Source: Planctomycetota bacterium (GTDB taxonomy: Bacteria > Planctomycetota > Phycisphaerae > Phycisphaerales > Phycisphaeraceae). Taken from it: 64,000 nucleotides of DNA. Below the pieces are notes generated by a model, which saw only the letters and a list, made by a program, of their open reading frames with translations, was not told where the DNA came from and searched no databases. Location of the stretch: contig CP066225.1 in assembly GCA_016350165.1 (NCBI GenBank), positions 248,001 to 312,000 on the forward strand, in the 5' to 3' direction. Numbering within the stretch: the stretch's first letter is position 1; every line of letters starts with the position of its first letter. A program made the position numbers and the translations under genes. Below are positions 1 to 8,908 of this stretch, piece after piece.

Positions 1-259
1 ACATCACCTATTTTGCTTACCCCTCACAATACCACTATTTTTATAGTATTTTTCGTCATTGTTATAGAACCTACCGACAATCCTCTCGCAACTGCCCCGT
101 CTAATCATCTAATAGGCCTATGATCACCCATCATTTATGCAACCGCGTGAATAAAATTTTCCTGTTACATTTGCCATACTTTTTCTAAAATCCAGTCAGC
201 AGTCTGATTCAAATATGGAATGCTTTCGATTCAGTTCCGATTTTTCCGAGGACCGTATT

Positions 260-1018
260 ATGACCGACTACTGGGAAATTTTCCCCCGATTCTTCGATAC
301 CCATCAAGCCTTCATCTTCGCTGACATCGGCATCTCCGAAGTCATCGACACCCACCTCTCACAAACACTCGCCACCATCAACGTCACATTCAAATACCCC
401 TCCCCCACAGGCATGCCTCACCCCGACGAATACGACACCATCCGCATGATCGAAGAACAGATCGAAGCTTTCTCTGAAAACAACAACGATCACTACGTCG
501 GCCGCATCACAAACGACGGCCAACGAGACCTCTACATCTACACCAACAACCCCCAGCAGCATTGGCAAGACTTTGTCGCAAAGCTCCCCGAAGCTAGCTC
601 ATACACCATCACCGCCAAAGTCACAGACGACTCTCAACATGCCACTTACTGGGACAAACTTTACCCCACCTCCGAAGATTTCCGCGCCATCGCTGACCTC
701 CATCTTATCCGTCTAACCCAAGAAGAAAACGACGACAACTCTCAACCACGCAACATCGATCACTTCATTTACTTCAACAAGCAACTTGAAGCTCAACCCT
801 TCATCGACTGGGCCACACGCAACAACTTCACACACCTACATTCCGAATCCCACATCACCGACGAGAATCAGTACTGCGTTCGTCTTGCTCATCGAGGCAC
901 GCTCGAACTTTCAGACATCATCCCTCATACCATCACGCTCTCCAACCAAGCCGAAATCCATGGCGGCATCTACGACGGATGGGAAACCGAACTCGTCAAC
1001 ACCCCATCAATCACGTAA
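260..1018 (+). CDS. DUF695 / RraB-like domain protein
   Basis: Cytoplasmic protein of 252 residues with no signal peptide or membrane segment. The N-terminal half (about 1-135), opening with DYWEIFPRFFDTHQAFIF, resembles DUF695. The C-terminal half (about 150-245) resembles the RraB/regulator of RNase E inhibitor fold, an acidic alpha/beta domain. DUF695-RraB fusions are a known architecture of unknown function; a role in RNA turnover is only inference. I chose the ATG at 260 because GAGGA lies 7 nt upstream; an in-frame ATG at 215 has no ribosome site. Codons are strongly C-ending. A terminator follows 30 bases after the stop, so it appears to be a single-gene unit. Confidence 0.75.
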   Translation: MTDYWEIFPRFFDTHQAFIFADIGISEVIDTHLSQTLATINVTFKYPSPTGMPHPDEYDTIRMIEEQIEAFSENNNDHYVGRITNDGQRDLYIYTNNPQQHWQDFVAKLPEASSYTITAKVTDDSQHATYWDKLYPTSEDFRAIADLHLIRLTQEENDDNSQPRNIDHFIYFNKQLEAQPFIDWATRNNFTHLHSESHITDENQYCVRLAHRGTLELSDIIPHTITLSNQAEIHGGIYDGWETELVNTPSIT

Positions 1019-1048
1019 CGCAAACATCATCACAACCACAAACAACAA

Positions 1049-1079
1049 AAACTCGCATTCAACTGCGAGTTTCTTTTTT
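1049..1079 (+). terminator. Rho-independent terminator after the DUF695 gene
   Basis: Perfect 9-bp stem AAACTCGCA/TGCGAGTTT with a 6-nt loop, followed by a run of six T. It lies 30 nt after the stop codon at 1018. Confidence 0.85.
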
Positions 1080-1426
1080 ATACTTTTTTCACTAAAACGT
1101 GAAACTGACTTCCATCATCTGCGTCTATATTGTGAAGTGCAAGCAGTATCAGTCGTTTTCTTCCGATCACGACTTTATCCCTATAAAAATAGTACTAATG
1201 CGTCACAGCAAAGTGCCTGCGTTATACAGTGCCTACAATAACTCCATCTGAGGGGGACGTTCGTGCATCTATAGAGCAAATAACACAAAACACACTCTGG
1301 CTTGTTTGAAGAACGCAGTTGCTAACTCGGCGATTGCTTTTTCTGATTTGCATAGATACCTATGCAACGAGCCAATCATTTCGTTAAATGCTCTAATAAA
1401 CTAAACCAAAACAGCACAGCTCCCCC
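1080..1426. other. Intergenic stretch without a gene
   Basis: About 350 bases between a plus-strand terminator and the end of a minus-strand gene. No open frame with a start and ribosome site, no RNA gene and no repeat was recognised. Confidence 0.5.
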
Positions 1427-2050
1427 TTAGTCTTTTTTCAAAACCACTTCATCATCTGCTTCAACGCGCCTTACAAGCTCATCCACCTCAGCATTTCTCA
1501 CATACCGTGGCAAGTTGCGCCACATCGAATGAAAACCATAATCCCCCTCCGTCATTTCTGCCAAAGCTTCTTCTTCACTCCAGCCCTGCTCAACAATCCG
1601 GTACATTGCGCACATCGTACCTGTACGATCAGCCCCGTGTTGACAGTGCACAACCACAGGCCAATTATCTTCATTCCGCACAATCTTCAGAAATGCAACA
1701 ACATGATCATCTTCCATATCCCACGTATTAATCCGGATCCGCTCCGCCCTCAGACCAAGCCCCGCCATCTCATCTTCATCATCATGATTATGCCGAAGAT
1801 TCACCACCGTCTTGATCCCCATTTCCTGCAGGGCTTTCATCCCTTTTTCGTCAGGCTGCGCACAGCGATAAAGCACATCAGATACCCGATAAAAATTCTC
1901 TAAATCTTCATGTTCAATCTTCTTCGCCCACTCACGCTTAACTGTCACATCCGCAACATGATCAGCCTTCTTCTCGCAGCCGCCAATTAAAGCAAACATC
2001 AAACCTACAAGAAAATATACAAACACGATTCTTGTTTTCATTTTAGTCAT
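1427..2050 (-). CDS. Lipoprotein tyrosine/dual-specificity phosphatase
   Basis: Protein of 207 residues with a lipoprotein signal (hydrophobic 8-24, lipobox LIGGC with Cys25), so likely anchored outside the inner membrane. The cysteine-phosphatase loop HCQHGADRTG spans about 135-144 (nucleophile Cys136, phosphate-binding Arg142), with an upstream Asp-containing loop (NTWDMEDD, about 108-115) that could supply the general acid. This is the CX5R signature of the dual-specificity/Siw14-like superfamily; the substrate (phosphotyrosine, inositol phosphate or other) cannot be told. Start at 2050 has GAGGGA 6 nt upstream; an upstream in-frame ATG at 2083 lacks a site. The neighbour 2161-2973 reads the same way, but a terminator lies between them. 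Confidence 0.82.
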   Translation of the reverse strand: MTKMKTRIVFVYFLVGLMFALIGGCEKKADHVADVTVKREWAKKIEHEDLENFYRVSDVLYRCAQPDEKGMKALQEMGIKTVVNLRHNHDDEDEMAGLGLRAERIRINTWDMEDDHVVAFLKIVRNEDNWPVVVHCQHGADRTGTMCAMYRIVEQGWSEEEALAEMTEGDYGFHSMWRNLPRYVRNAEVDELVRRVEADDEVVLKKD

Positions 2051-2098
2051 TACAAATCCCTCGAAAATTATTGGTATGCGCAAAACTTCCTCATACGC

Positions 2099-2134
2099 AT
2101 AAAAAAACGCTTGAACACCTTTAAGTATTCAAGC
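2099..2134 (-). terminator. Rho-independent terminator after the methyltransferase
   Basis: Stem CGCTTGAA/TTCAAGCG (2107-2114 with 2127-2134). On the minus strand it is followed by a T run. It separates the methyltransferase from the phosphatase gene. Confidence 0.8.
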
Positions 2135-2160
2135 GCTATTTTACTCAATTTTCATAACTT

Positions 2161-2973
2161 TTATCTACTATTCTTATGACATTGCAGCACAACCGTTCCG
2201 CCAATCTTCCCAACAACCGGACACATCTTCATCAGGTAATGATCGAACTTCTGCAACTTACCACGCATCCCAACACCGCATCCCGGTATCATCCGATCCA
2301 CACGCGATACCACCGTAAACCGTTTCTCATCAACACGATCAAACGTATTCATAATCGCATTCATATCACCACGATTCAGCTTACGTTCATCATCCGTTAT
2401 ATGATCTTCTTGCGAAGTTTCATTCGGCGCGATCCATCTCCCAAGAGCAGACTGCCGCAAAGGTTCAAAGATCGGCGCTTCAATATGTTCCTTAAAGATC
2501 GCCACCCCGCCCGGCTTCAAAACCCTATAAGCTTCCTTCACTGACTCTGCGATATCAATGTGATGTAGAATATCAATCCCAACAATCACATCGAAACGAT
2601 TATCCTCATAGTTCAAAGTCTCAGCTGCCATCTGATCAAAGCAGCAACGATCATCTAACTCATACTTAGACGCCAACTCATCCGCGATATCCAAGTTATC
2701 CTGCGAAATATCAAACCCATCAACCTCATATCCAAGCTTCGCAAACCTCACCGCTGATATACCAATACCACATCCATAATCCAGCAGCCGCTGCTTTTCA
2801 CTCGCAAAACGCTGCTTCGCCAACCGGTGCACATACCAATATGGATTCCAAGGCCTCCCCTTCTCGGCAACCACTGGCGCAAAATCAACCTCACTCACAC
2901 GTTGACGCTCAGCGTAATTCTTATAAAACCCAATCTCTCTTTCTTGTCTCTCAGTCAGCGTGCCTGGTAACAT
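2161..2973 (-). CDS. Class I SAM-dependent methyltransferase
   Basis: Protein of 270 residues, cytoplasmic. A Methyltransf_11-type core is visible: motif I LLDYGCGIGISA at about 65-76, acidic loop GFDIS about 20 residues later, and the LKPGG turn (motif post-III) near 158. No close relative is recognised, so the acceptor is unknown; the family includes lipid, quinone and small-molecule methylases. Start at the ATG 2973 is supported by GAAGGAG 5 nt upstream; a GTG at 2976 is too close to it. It ends just before a terminator and is transcribed away from the gene-free GCGCAC-rich region. Confidence 0.82.
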   Translation of the reverse strand: MLPGTLTERQEREIGFYKNYAERQRVSEVDFAPVVAEKGRPWNPYWYVHRLAKQRFASEKQRLLDYGCGIGISAVRFAKLGYEVDGFDISQDNLDIADELASKYELDDRCCFDQMAAETLNYEDNRFDVIVGIDILHHIDIAESVKEAYRVLKPGGVAIFKEHIEAPIFEPLRQSALGRWIAPNETSQEDHITDDERKLNRGDMNAIMNTFDRVDEKRFTVVSRVDRMIPGCGVGMRGKLQKFDHYLMKMCPVVGKIGGTVVLQCHKNSR

Positions 2974-3596
2974 CACATCTCCTTCAAACCCGAACCCATC
3001 TTTCCATTTATGCCAGTATTACCAGTCATATCGGTTATGCGGATTAGCCCCAATACTTGCATTCACAAAAAACCTCACATCTCGTCCGATATTTTCAGTT
3101 AGCACGCCACCTCCCCCACACGACTCTCACCAACCACCGATACAATCAAGTGAATTAACCCTCCATCAAGCCAAATCAATCTGCTGTCTGGGTAAGTCTC
3201 ATACACCCTCTCAACAACTCGCGTGAATGAAGCAACTCACCAGAAAGTAACTCCCCCCCACACACAGATCTACTGTTGACTCAGAAGTTCGATACTCAAA
3301 TGCGCGTATAAAAATCTTTTCGCGCGCACAAACACGCATTTCGCCTGTTTTTACCCTTCAAAAACTGATCATAACGCGCCGTTTTTGAACCATTTCTGCT
3401 CATTTCTGAACGTTTTCCGCTCAAAACGCGCGATTTCCGACCTAGGGTAAATCATCAAAATCGTAAAAACGTGCGCACAAAAGCGCGAGGCAAATAAGCA
3501 CATTCCAAACCCCCGCGCGCACAAGATAATGCAAAACCATCCAACTGCTATCCCCACAATTCTGTTTGCCCCAAACCTGTTCATTCTGTGCGCGCA
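2974..3596. other. Gene-free stretch with GCGCAC-rich repeat element
   Basis: No gene is seen between the methyltransferase start and the tRNA terminator. The part from about 3300 carries the GCGCAC-rich element annotated separately; 2974-3300 is C-rich and shows nothing recognisable. Confidence 0.5.
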
Positions 3597-3600
3597 CAAA
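3301..3600. repeat. GCGCAC-rich intergenic element, copy A
   Basis: Repeated CGCGCAC/GTGCGCAC words (palindrome GTGCGCAC at 3471-3478), short CATTTCTG-type repeats, and the 16-mer GGGTAAATCATCAAAA at 3445-3460. The same 16-mer, the same order of motifs and GTGCGCACAAA recur at 35326-35641, and a related GCGCAC-rich stretch lies at 55255-55570. The function is unknown. Confidence 0.55.
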
Positions 3601-3628
3601 AAAAGCTGCCTTCTATAAAAGCAGCTTT
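3597..3628 (-). terminator. Terminator downstream of tRNA-Pro
   Basis: Stem AAAGCTGC/GCAGCTTT (3602-3609 with 3621-3628) followed on the minus strand by a run of seven T, just beyond the 3' end of the tRNA. Confidence 0.85.
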
Positions 3629-3642
3629 CTTAAAACTTTGAA

Positions 3643-3717
3643 TCGGGGTGAGAGGATTCGAACCTCCGACCTCACGCCCCCCAGACGTGCGCTCTAACCA
3701 AGCTGAGCTACACCCCG
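3643..3717 (-). tRNA. tRNA-Pro (anticodon GGG)
   Basis: Minus-strand cloverleaf: acceptor CGGGGTG/CACCCCG, D-arm GCTC/GAGC, anticodon stem CACGT/GCGTG around loop CTGGGGG (anticodon GGG), T-loop TTCGAAT, discriminator A. CCA is not encoded. It decodes CCC and CCU proline codons. A promoter matching TTGCCG-17-TAGACT lies upstream (3778-3806) and a terminator downstream. Confidence 0.95.
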
Positions 3718-3777
3718 TAATTCAACACTTTGAACCACAAACGAGTAAAAAAGCAACACGTCCATGATTAAGTACAC

Positions 3778-3806
3778 AGTCTAGCCCCACCCTTCATTTT
3801 CGGCAA
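3778..3806 (-). promoter_or_regulatory. Promoter of tRNA-Pro
   Basis: On the minus strand, TTGCCG (3801-3806), a 17-nt spacer and TAGACT (3778-3783). This predicts a start about 54 nt before the mature tRNA. The same TAGACT -10 and 17-nt spacing occurs before rpmE. Confidence 0.5.
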
Positions 3807-3871
3807 GTCCATCCCTAATATCCACAACCCTATAAAACACAATCATTTAAGGCTATTCACCCACCCCAAAC

Positions 3872-4696
3872 TCACGACTTAACCCCGCGATAACAAACCG
3901 CAATCCCAAACGTCAAAGCCTTCTGTTCCAACGCTCCAAACCCCGCACCTTCCATCAATCCAACCATCTGCTCCCGCCCAATAAATGTATTCACGCTCTT
4001 CGGTAAGTACTTGTATGCACCACTCTTATCACGCGCGATCCATGATGCCGTCCGAGGCATAATGTGCTTGAAATAAAAGTTATACCCCGCCAACAAAACC
4101 CCATTCGTCGGCAAACTAAATTCCAACACAATCAACCGCCCCCCGGGCTTCAAAACACGATAAAACTCACTCATCGCAATCTCAGGCCGCGCGACGTTAC
4201 GTATTCCAAATGCAATACTTACAACATCTACACTCTCATCATCTGCAGGTAAACGCATCGCATCACCCGCTTCATATGAGATGCGGTTTTGGTATTCGGT
4301 GCCTTGCGCTTTATGCCGCGCGACTTTCAACATGTTCTCTGTAAAATCAATCCCCAAAACACGTTGCGCGCCGCCATCAATGAAAGCCATCGATAAATCA
4401 CCCGTCCCGCATGCGACATCCATAATCACGTCACCGCGCAGCGTCGCTGCGGTGTCCATGAACGTGCCAAAATCATCGCTAACCTCTTGATCGCATTGGT
4501 CTTGCGTACGAAGATTTGCCATCTTCACAGCCGCCCGCCGCCACGCCTGATCGCGCCACATCGAGTGCACACGATTATTGATGTCATAACTCTCAGCAAT
4601 CGCAGCAAACATCTCTTCAACCCGCTGCGCTTTATCTTCAGCTGTATGCGGGTTTTGCGCTAAATCCTGATCTGTCCAAGCGGGTTTGCGTTTCAT
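3872..4696 (-). CDS. ubiE/menG: Demethylmenaquinone methyltransferase (UbiE/MenG)
   Basis: Protein of 274 residues that should perform the SAM-dependent C-methylation of demethylmenaquinone to menaquinone (or the equivalent ubiquinone step); menaquinone is the likelier product in planctomycetes (inference). Family signatures: FAAIAESYDINNRVHS near 30-45, SAM motif DVACGTGDLS near 94-103, FGIRN near 158-162, and LKPGGRLIVLEFS followed by the YKYLP...F region. Relative to typical UbiE (about 250 residues) there is an insertion of roughly 25 residues (about 62-87) before motif I. The start is the only sensible ATG; an AGGGAA sits rather far upstream. Single-gene unit. Confidence 0.92.
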   Translation of the reverse strand: MKRKPAWTDQDLAQNPHTAEDKAQRVEEMFAAIAESYDINNRVHSMWRDQAWRRAAVKMANLRTQDQCDQEVSDDFGTFMDTAATLRGDVIMDVACGTGDLSMAFIDGGAQRVLGIDFTENMLKVARHKAQGTEYQNRISYEAGDAMRLPADDESVDVVSIAFGIRNVARPEIAMSEFYRVLKPGGRLIVLEFSLPTNGVLLAGYNFYFKHIMPRTASWIARDKSGAYKYLPKSVNTFIGREQMVGLMEGAGFGALEQKALTFGIAVCYRGVKS

Positions 4697-4911
4697 GTAA
4701 ATCTGGTTCCCTGATCATCTACTATTCAACAACGAGAGGTATTGTACCGTCCTTCTACGGGTAGAGTTGATTTGCACAATTCGATGCTGGCACAAAAGTT
4801 AAGTTAATCTTGTAGAATCATTTCTGGTTGTAATATTCAACTGCAAATTGGGCAAAGATATTTTATTAAACAGCTATCCATCTAATGGCTGATTAGACTG
4901 TGAAGTAAAGC

Positions 4912-5301
4912 ATGATTCGTAAATACAAGAAACGGGCAAAAGTTGAGTTGTGGATTGGGATGCCGATTTTTTATGCGGGCTTCATTGCGATGATGTATGT
5001 GAATGAAGTGAATATCAAAGAAGCATTTGGCAGATCTGCATTGCTGGTTCTTGGGACGATTGCTGCAACGACGATTGTTGGATTGGTTTTAACGTGTATA
5101 GGGCTGTCGAGTTTCTCTCGAGCAAAGTTGTGGCCACGTTGGTATGGGTTGCTTGGGCCGACGCATCTTTTGGGGCTGATGTTGATTGGGCTGTTGCCGG
5201 ACAAGAGTGTGAAATGCGTGCCGCTTGTTTGCCAGGAGTGTGAGTATGACTTACGGGGGAATGTTTCTGGTGAGTGCCCGGAGTGCGGGACACATATCTA
5301 G
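4912..5301 (+). CDS. Small membrane protein with C-terminal zinc ribbon
   Basis: Protein of 129 residues with a basic N-terminus, about three hydrophobic segments (near 13-30, 43-66 and 79-95) and a C-terminal tail with CQEC (107/110) and CPEC (122/125) separated by YDLRG. This cysteine pattern suggests a zinc ribbon facing the cytoplasm; the CxxCxYDLRG...CPECG tail is widespread among planctomycete membrane proteins of unknown function. A TAGACT hexamer 12 nt before the ATG could be a -10 element, leaving a very short leader. Function unknown. Confidence 0.75.
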   Translation: MIRKYKKRAKVELWIGMPIFYAGFIAMMYVNEVNIKEAFGRSALLVLGTIAATTIVGLVLTCIGLSSFSRAKLWPRWYGLLGPTHLLGLMLIGLLPDKSVKCVPLVCQECEYDLRGNVSGECPECGTHI

Positions 5302-5445
5302 CAGTCGTTTTTCCAAACATCAGCAAAAGAATTTGTGATATTGCTCAACACACTTCCTACATACAGATAAAATGGCGTACATTCTGTATTATTAGACAAG
5401 AAACACTATTTAAATTTCATTGAATGTTTTTTTCAGGTATGAATT

Positions 5446-7437
5446 ATGAGATTATTTATTCTGGCGGCAGGTTTGTTGTTTTACATATCTGGGATTGCGA
5501 ATGCTTATGATGTTCAGCTAACGTTACCGCGTACTGCAGTTATTGAGAGTGCTAACCAACAAGGGCAAACTGTATTACTCGAGCTAAAATCGAATGCTGT
5601 CACGTTAAAGCCCGGCTATCAATGGACGATTAATAGTGATGGTCAGGCGGCAGTTGATGTAGAGCGTGGGCTTTATATTTTTGTTTACGATTCAAAGTAT
5701 GACAAAGGCATTATTAATTTAGAATCGAAACGTTTGAATGTTACTCGATCAGGTATAAAAGCGAGATTTAACTCGCCATTGAAAGTTAAAACGAGGATAC
5801 ATCTTCGCGATGATGATTTAATTGTTAAAACATTCAAAATCAAAAGTACTATATCTTCAGATTATCATACCTGGGATGTTCTTGCTCGGAATGGTTTGCC
5901 TGAACTGCTTCTAACACCTGGGGTTAAATATGATGTATTAATTGAGTTCAAACGTGATCAAATGAACCTACAGTATGAGAGTAAATTAAGTGGAACGCAG
6001 TTTAAGAACATCAAAATATCTTCTATAGATTTAACTGTAATTGAAGATGCATCTGAACGTCATGAAAAACATAGATCATCACGCAAGCAAATTATGTTAA
6101 AAGATTCTGACGAGCGCATTCAATCTATTGGGGAACGAAAAAGCGATGATAACCCTCTGACGTTTTTCAGACGCGCACTAATAAAAGTGAAACCTAATAT
6201 TTCAATTGATGTGGGAGAACTGGAAGTCAGTTACATTCAAGTTAAGTCTTACAAAAAGCCTTCGTATTCTAAAGCTAAAGACGATGAGAAGTATACGCTT
6301 TCACAACATCCTAATGGGATTGGGTTACAAAAAAACACGTTGTATGCTGTTGATATTGTGGGCAAACTAGATGGTGAGTTTTTTCACTATGTAACATCGA
6401 TGAAAGGTGAAGATCTAAAATATTTTGAGATTACACGTTCTGATTTAAAAAGAAATACTGTCTGTTTGAAAAAGAATAAGAAGTATGCAAACAGCCCAAG
6501 AATCACTATTGATTTATATAGCTATAAAAAAACTTTTTCTGTGGACATGGAAGAAGAATTAGTTTTCCTGACGAACCGGTCTTTCGTAGATCTTGGGTAT
6601 GCTTTTATTGCAAATAAAACCAGATACGAGTTCATGCCGATTAGTTATGATTTGAGGCAACAGAGTAATATAGAGATTGGCGGAGCATGCCGTGGTGAGG
6701 TTTGGGTTGAGGCAATGATGAGGCGAAAGTTTGAAGGCGATACAGTTGAAGAAAGGAAAGAGGTAGAGCATTCAGTTTATTCACGTTTGTTTATTGTTGA
6801 CGAAGAGGGACGAATCCTAACCTCAGTTTCAAAAATCGATAAAGTAATTGAATGGGAGCTTCGTGATCTTGAAGGATATCCAATCGATCTAGAAAACATG
6901 GCTAAAAAATGGGATTTGCATCAATCCGTTGCGGGTGAAATTAAAGCTGTTGTTACAGATGGTGCATCTTTCGTTGAGTCGGGGAAGATCATCGTTAGTG
7001 AGCCAGTTGTTTTCCGATCGAAACACTTCCGCGTACATGCTCCAGCATTTCTTGGCAAAAACGTATGCACATATCTCGCAAAACTTGAAGAGTCTTATGA
7101 GATTTTCCTAAAGGCCAAAACCCCAAGACAGCCACAGATTATTGATGTTTATTTTCGAAAGAGTTCTGACAGTGTTTTTTCATATGAATATCGGGGAACT
7201 CAACTGGTAGGTCTAATGGAGATGCCAACCAGTGGACTTGAGTATATTACAAGCATGTTCACACCAGTAAGTTTTTCATCGAAAGGTCTTGCAACAATAT
7301 TTGGCAGACCAAGTAGTACCAACATGCCTCACTTTACTTCTGAGGGGAAAAAATCTTTTAAGCAACGTGGTGAACAGCACAAAGGCAATCCAAACTACAT
7401 ACCACGCTCGTACGTGTACCAGCAGCAGTTACAATAA
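5446..7437 (+). CDS. Exported protein of unknown family (tandem paralog 1)
   Basis: Protein of 663 residues with a Sec signal peptide (hydrophobic 3-17, cleavage probably after GIANA near 20). No known domain was recognised. Beta-rich N-terminal 270 residues are unique to this copy. From about residue 270 it aligns with the next gene: shared blocks include FLTNRSFVDLGYAF versus FLANRRYVKIGYVF, IGGACRGEVW versus LGGPLKGHIW, and FRVHAPAF versus FSIHVPEE, and both end with an YIPRS/YIPDP motif. The last block, with helix ESYEIF and a following beta strand IIDVYFR, recalls folds seen in peptidase-like exported proteins, but no catalytic motif is visible. The two genes are 144 nt apart in the same direction. 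Confidence 0.72.
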   Translation: MRLFILAAGLLFYISGIANAYDVQLTLPRTAVIESANQQGQTVLLELKSNAVTLKPGYQWTINSDGQAAVDVERGLYIFVYDSKYDKGIINLESKRLNVTRSGIKARFNSPLKVKTRIHLRDDDLIVKTFKIKSTISSDYHTWDVLARNGLPELLLTPGVKYDVLIEFKRDQMNLQYESKLSGTQFKNIKISSIDLTVIEDASERHEKHRSSRKQIMLKDSDERIQSIGERKSDDNPLTFFRRALIKVKPNISIDVGELEVSYIQVKSYKKPSYSKAKDDEKYTLSQHPNGIGLQKNTLYAVDIVGKLDGEFFHYVTSMKGEDLKYFEITRSDLKRNTVCLKKNKKYANSPRITIDLYSYKKTFSVDMEEELVFLTNRSFVDLGYAFIANKTRYEFMPISYDLRQQSNIEIGGACRGEVWVEAMMRRKFEGDTVEERKEVEHSVYSRLFIVDEEGRILTSVSKIDKVIEWELRDLEGYPIDLENMAKKWDLHQSVAGEIKAVVTDGASFVESGKIIVSEPVVFRSKHFRVHAPAFLGKNVCTYLAKLEESYEIFLKAKTPRQPQIIDVYFRKSSDSVFSYEYRGTQLVGLMEMPTSGLEYITSMFTPVSFSSKGLATIFGRPSSTNMPHFTSEGKKSFKQRGEQHKGNPNYIPRSYVYQQQLQ

Positions 7438-7581
7438 TATCTCATATTCTAGTATGATAAAATATTTGATTAGTATAGTTTTGAGATGCAAGATTTGCAT
7501 TCAATTAGTATGATGGCCAATCTATTTGTTTAACGTTTTTCAGATTGCGCAACCTTCGAACGATGTTAGCCGGGGTATGTG

Positions 7582-8883
7582 ATGAAGTATTTTGTTTCTA
7601 CATATATTGTTAACCTGATTCTGGTTTTGATCTTTACTTGTATGAGTGTTTCGCCGACCAATGGAATGCTGAAGAAAGATCTTGGTAATTACAAGCATAA
7701 TACGAATAATGCGAACGAATCTAATAAACCTAAATTCACGAAGATCAAACCTCGTATTACGAGTGACGATGGTCAGTTGCGTGACATATCGATCACGATT
7801 GAATGCCCTCCAAGAGACAAATCCAAGGGTTATTATTACTATTCATTAAAAGAGTTGAAAAAAATTGATGTACAGGCGGATCGAGATTATCGCGTCATTA
7901 TCACTGGAACGATTGATCGTGAATACTTTTGTTATTATCAAACTATTAAAGGTAAGAATCTTGATGATATAAAAGTTCACCGCAAGAAGATGATTGAGAA
8001 GGAAGTTCGTTTTTATGAAGACACGCCTAATTACCCACGTTTAAAAGTGCGTGTTTATGCAGGAAAAAGCTTTACAAGTTCGATTATCAAACCCGATGAA
8101 ACTTTTAGATTTTTAGCGAATCGTCGTTATGTCAAAATTGGATATGTGTTTGGTTTGACTGATAGTAGCCGAATATACGCTACTTACCGTGACGCTGACA
8201 TGCTAGATCACAAGCCAGTTTATCTCGGAGGGCCGCTGAAGGGGCACATCTGGGAGCAGTCATTAGTTGCATCGCAACAGCGAAAAGCAAAGAAAAAGTT
8301 GCAACTGCATTTTCTTACAGATCGCAGTGGGACAGTCATGAGTCTCTCGTATAGTGATAATCAAATTAAAAGATTAAGTGATCACCTTGAGAGGTTCGCT
8401 AAGGATAAAGCAGCTTTTGATCAATTACGCGAAAGCATTAAACCACTATTTAAGAAGATGTCTTACCGTAAATCAAAATTGATTAAGGTGAAAACGGAGC
8501 ATTTTAGTATTCATGTGCCTGAAGAAATGAAGTACATTGCGGATTGGTATTTATGGCAGTTTGAAGAAGCATTTTCATTTGCGGAACAAGCAAAACTAAA
8601 ACATCCGCCAAAGTTTATAGAGCTTAGGTTACACTTACATTCGGGTAGTGTTGGATATATTGCAAAGGGTGGTCGTAAGAACGCTGGGATATCCATGCCG
8701 CTAGATGGTTTTTTAATTTGCAATGGATATATCGGGTATGTATCAGATTCAGCGGATGCTTTGCTGAGAGTATTTGATGGTAGAAACACGAAGCATTATC
8801 CAGGTTTAATCGACTGTCCTTGTTTGAGAAAACTGACCAAGCAAAGCCGTGACGTCTCGTATATTCCGGATCCTATGCGGTAG
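7582..8883 (+). CDS. Exported protein of unknown family (tandem paralog 2)
   Basis: Protein of 433 residues with an N-terminal hydrophobic segment (about 7-24) read as a signal peptide. It matches the C-terminal 60% of the previous gene product over nearly its whole length, with conserved Y.V.I.G..D.EYF.YY, FLANRRYVKIGY, GHIWEQ and HFSIHVP blocks, but lacks the N-terminal 270-residue region. The ATG at 7582 has GGGG 6 nt upstream; the GTG just before it is less likely. The stop lies 25 nt from the convergent M48 gene with no hairpin recognised between them. Function unknown. Confidence 0.72.
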   Translation: MKYFVSTYIVNLILVLIFTCMSVSPTNGMLKKDLGNYKHNTNNANESNKPKFTKIKPRITSDDGQLRDISITIECPPRDKSKGYYYYSLKELKKIDVQADRDYRVIITGTIDREYFCYYQTIKGKNLDDIKVHRKKMIEKEVRFYEDTPNYPRLKVRVYAGKSFTSSIIKPDETFRFLANRRYVKIGYVFGLTDSSRIYATYRDADMLDHKPVYLGGPLKGHIWEQSLVASQQRKAKKKLQLHFLTDRSGTVMSLSYSDNQIKRLSDHLERFAKDKAAFDQLRESIKPLFKKMSYRKSKLIKVKTEHFSIHVPEEMKYIADWYLWQFEEAFSFAEQAKLKHPPKFIELRLHLHSGSVGYIAKGGRKNAGISMPLDGFLICNGYIGYVSDSADALLRVFDGRNTKHYPGLIDCPCLRKLTKQSRDVSYIPDPMR

Positions 8884-8908
8884 TTGCCGTAGGATGGTTT
8901 GTATTGTG

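Noticed and set aside
786-1241. A plus-strand open frame overlapping the DUF695 gene
   Set aside because: It overlaps a well supported gene in another frame and runs through its terminator; low-complexity Thr/Ser/Pro translation.
3369-3599. Minus-strand open frame in the GCGCAC element
   Set aside because: Basic, low-complexity translation of a repeat; no ribosome site or homology.
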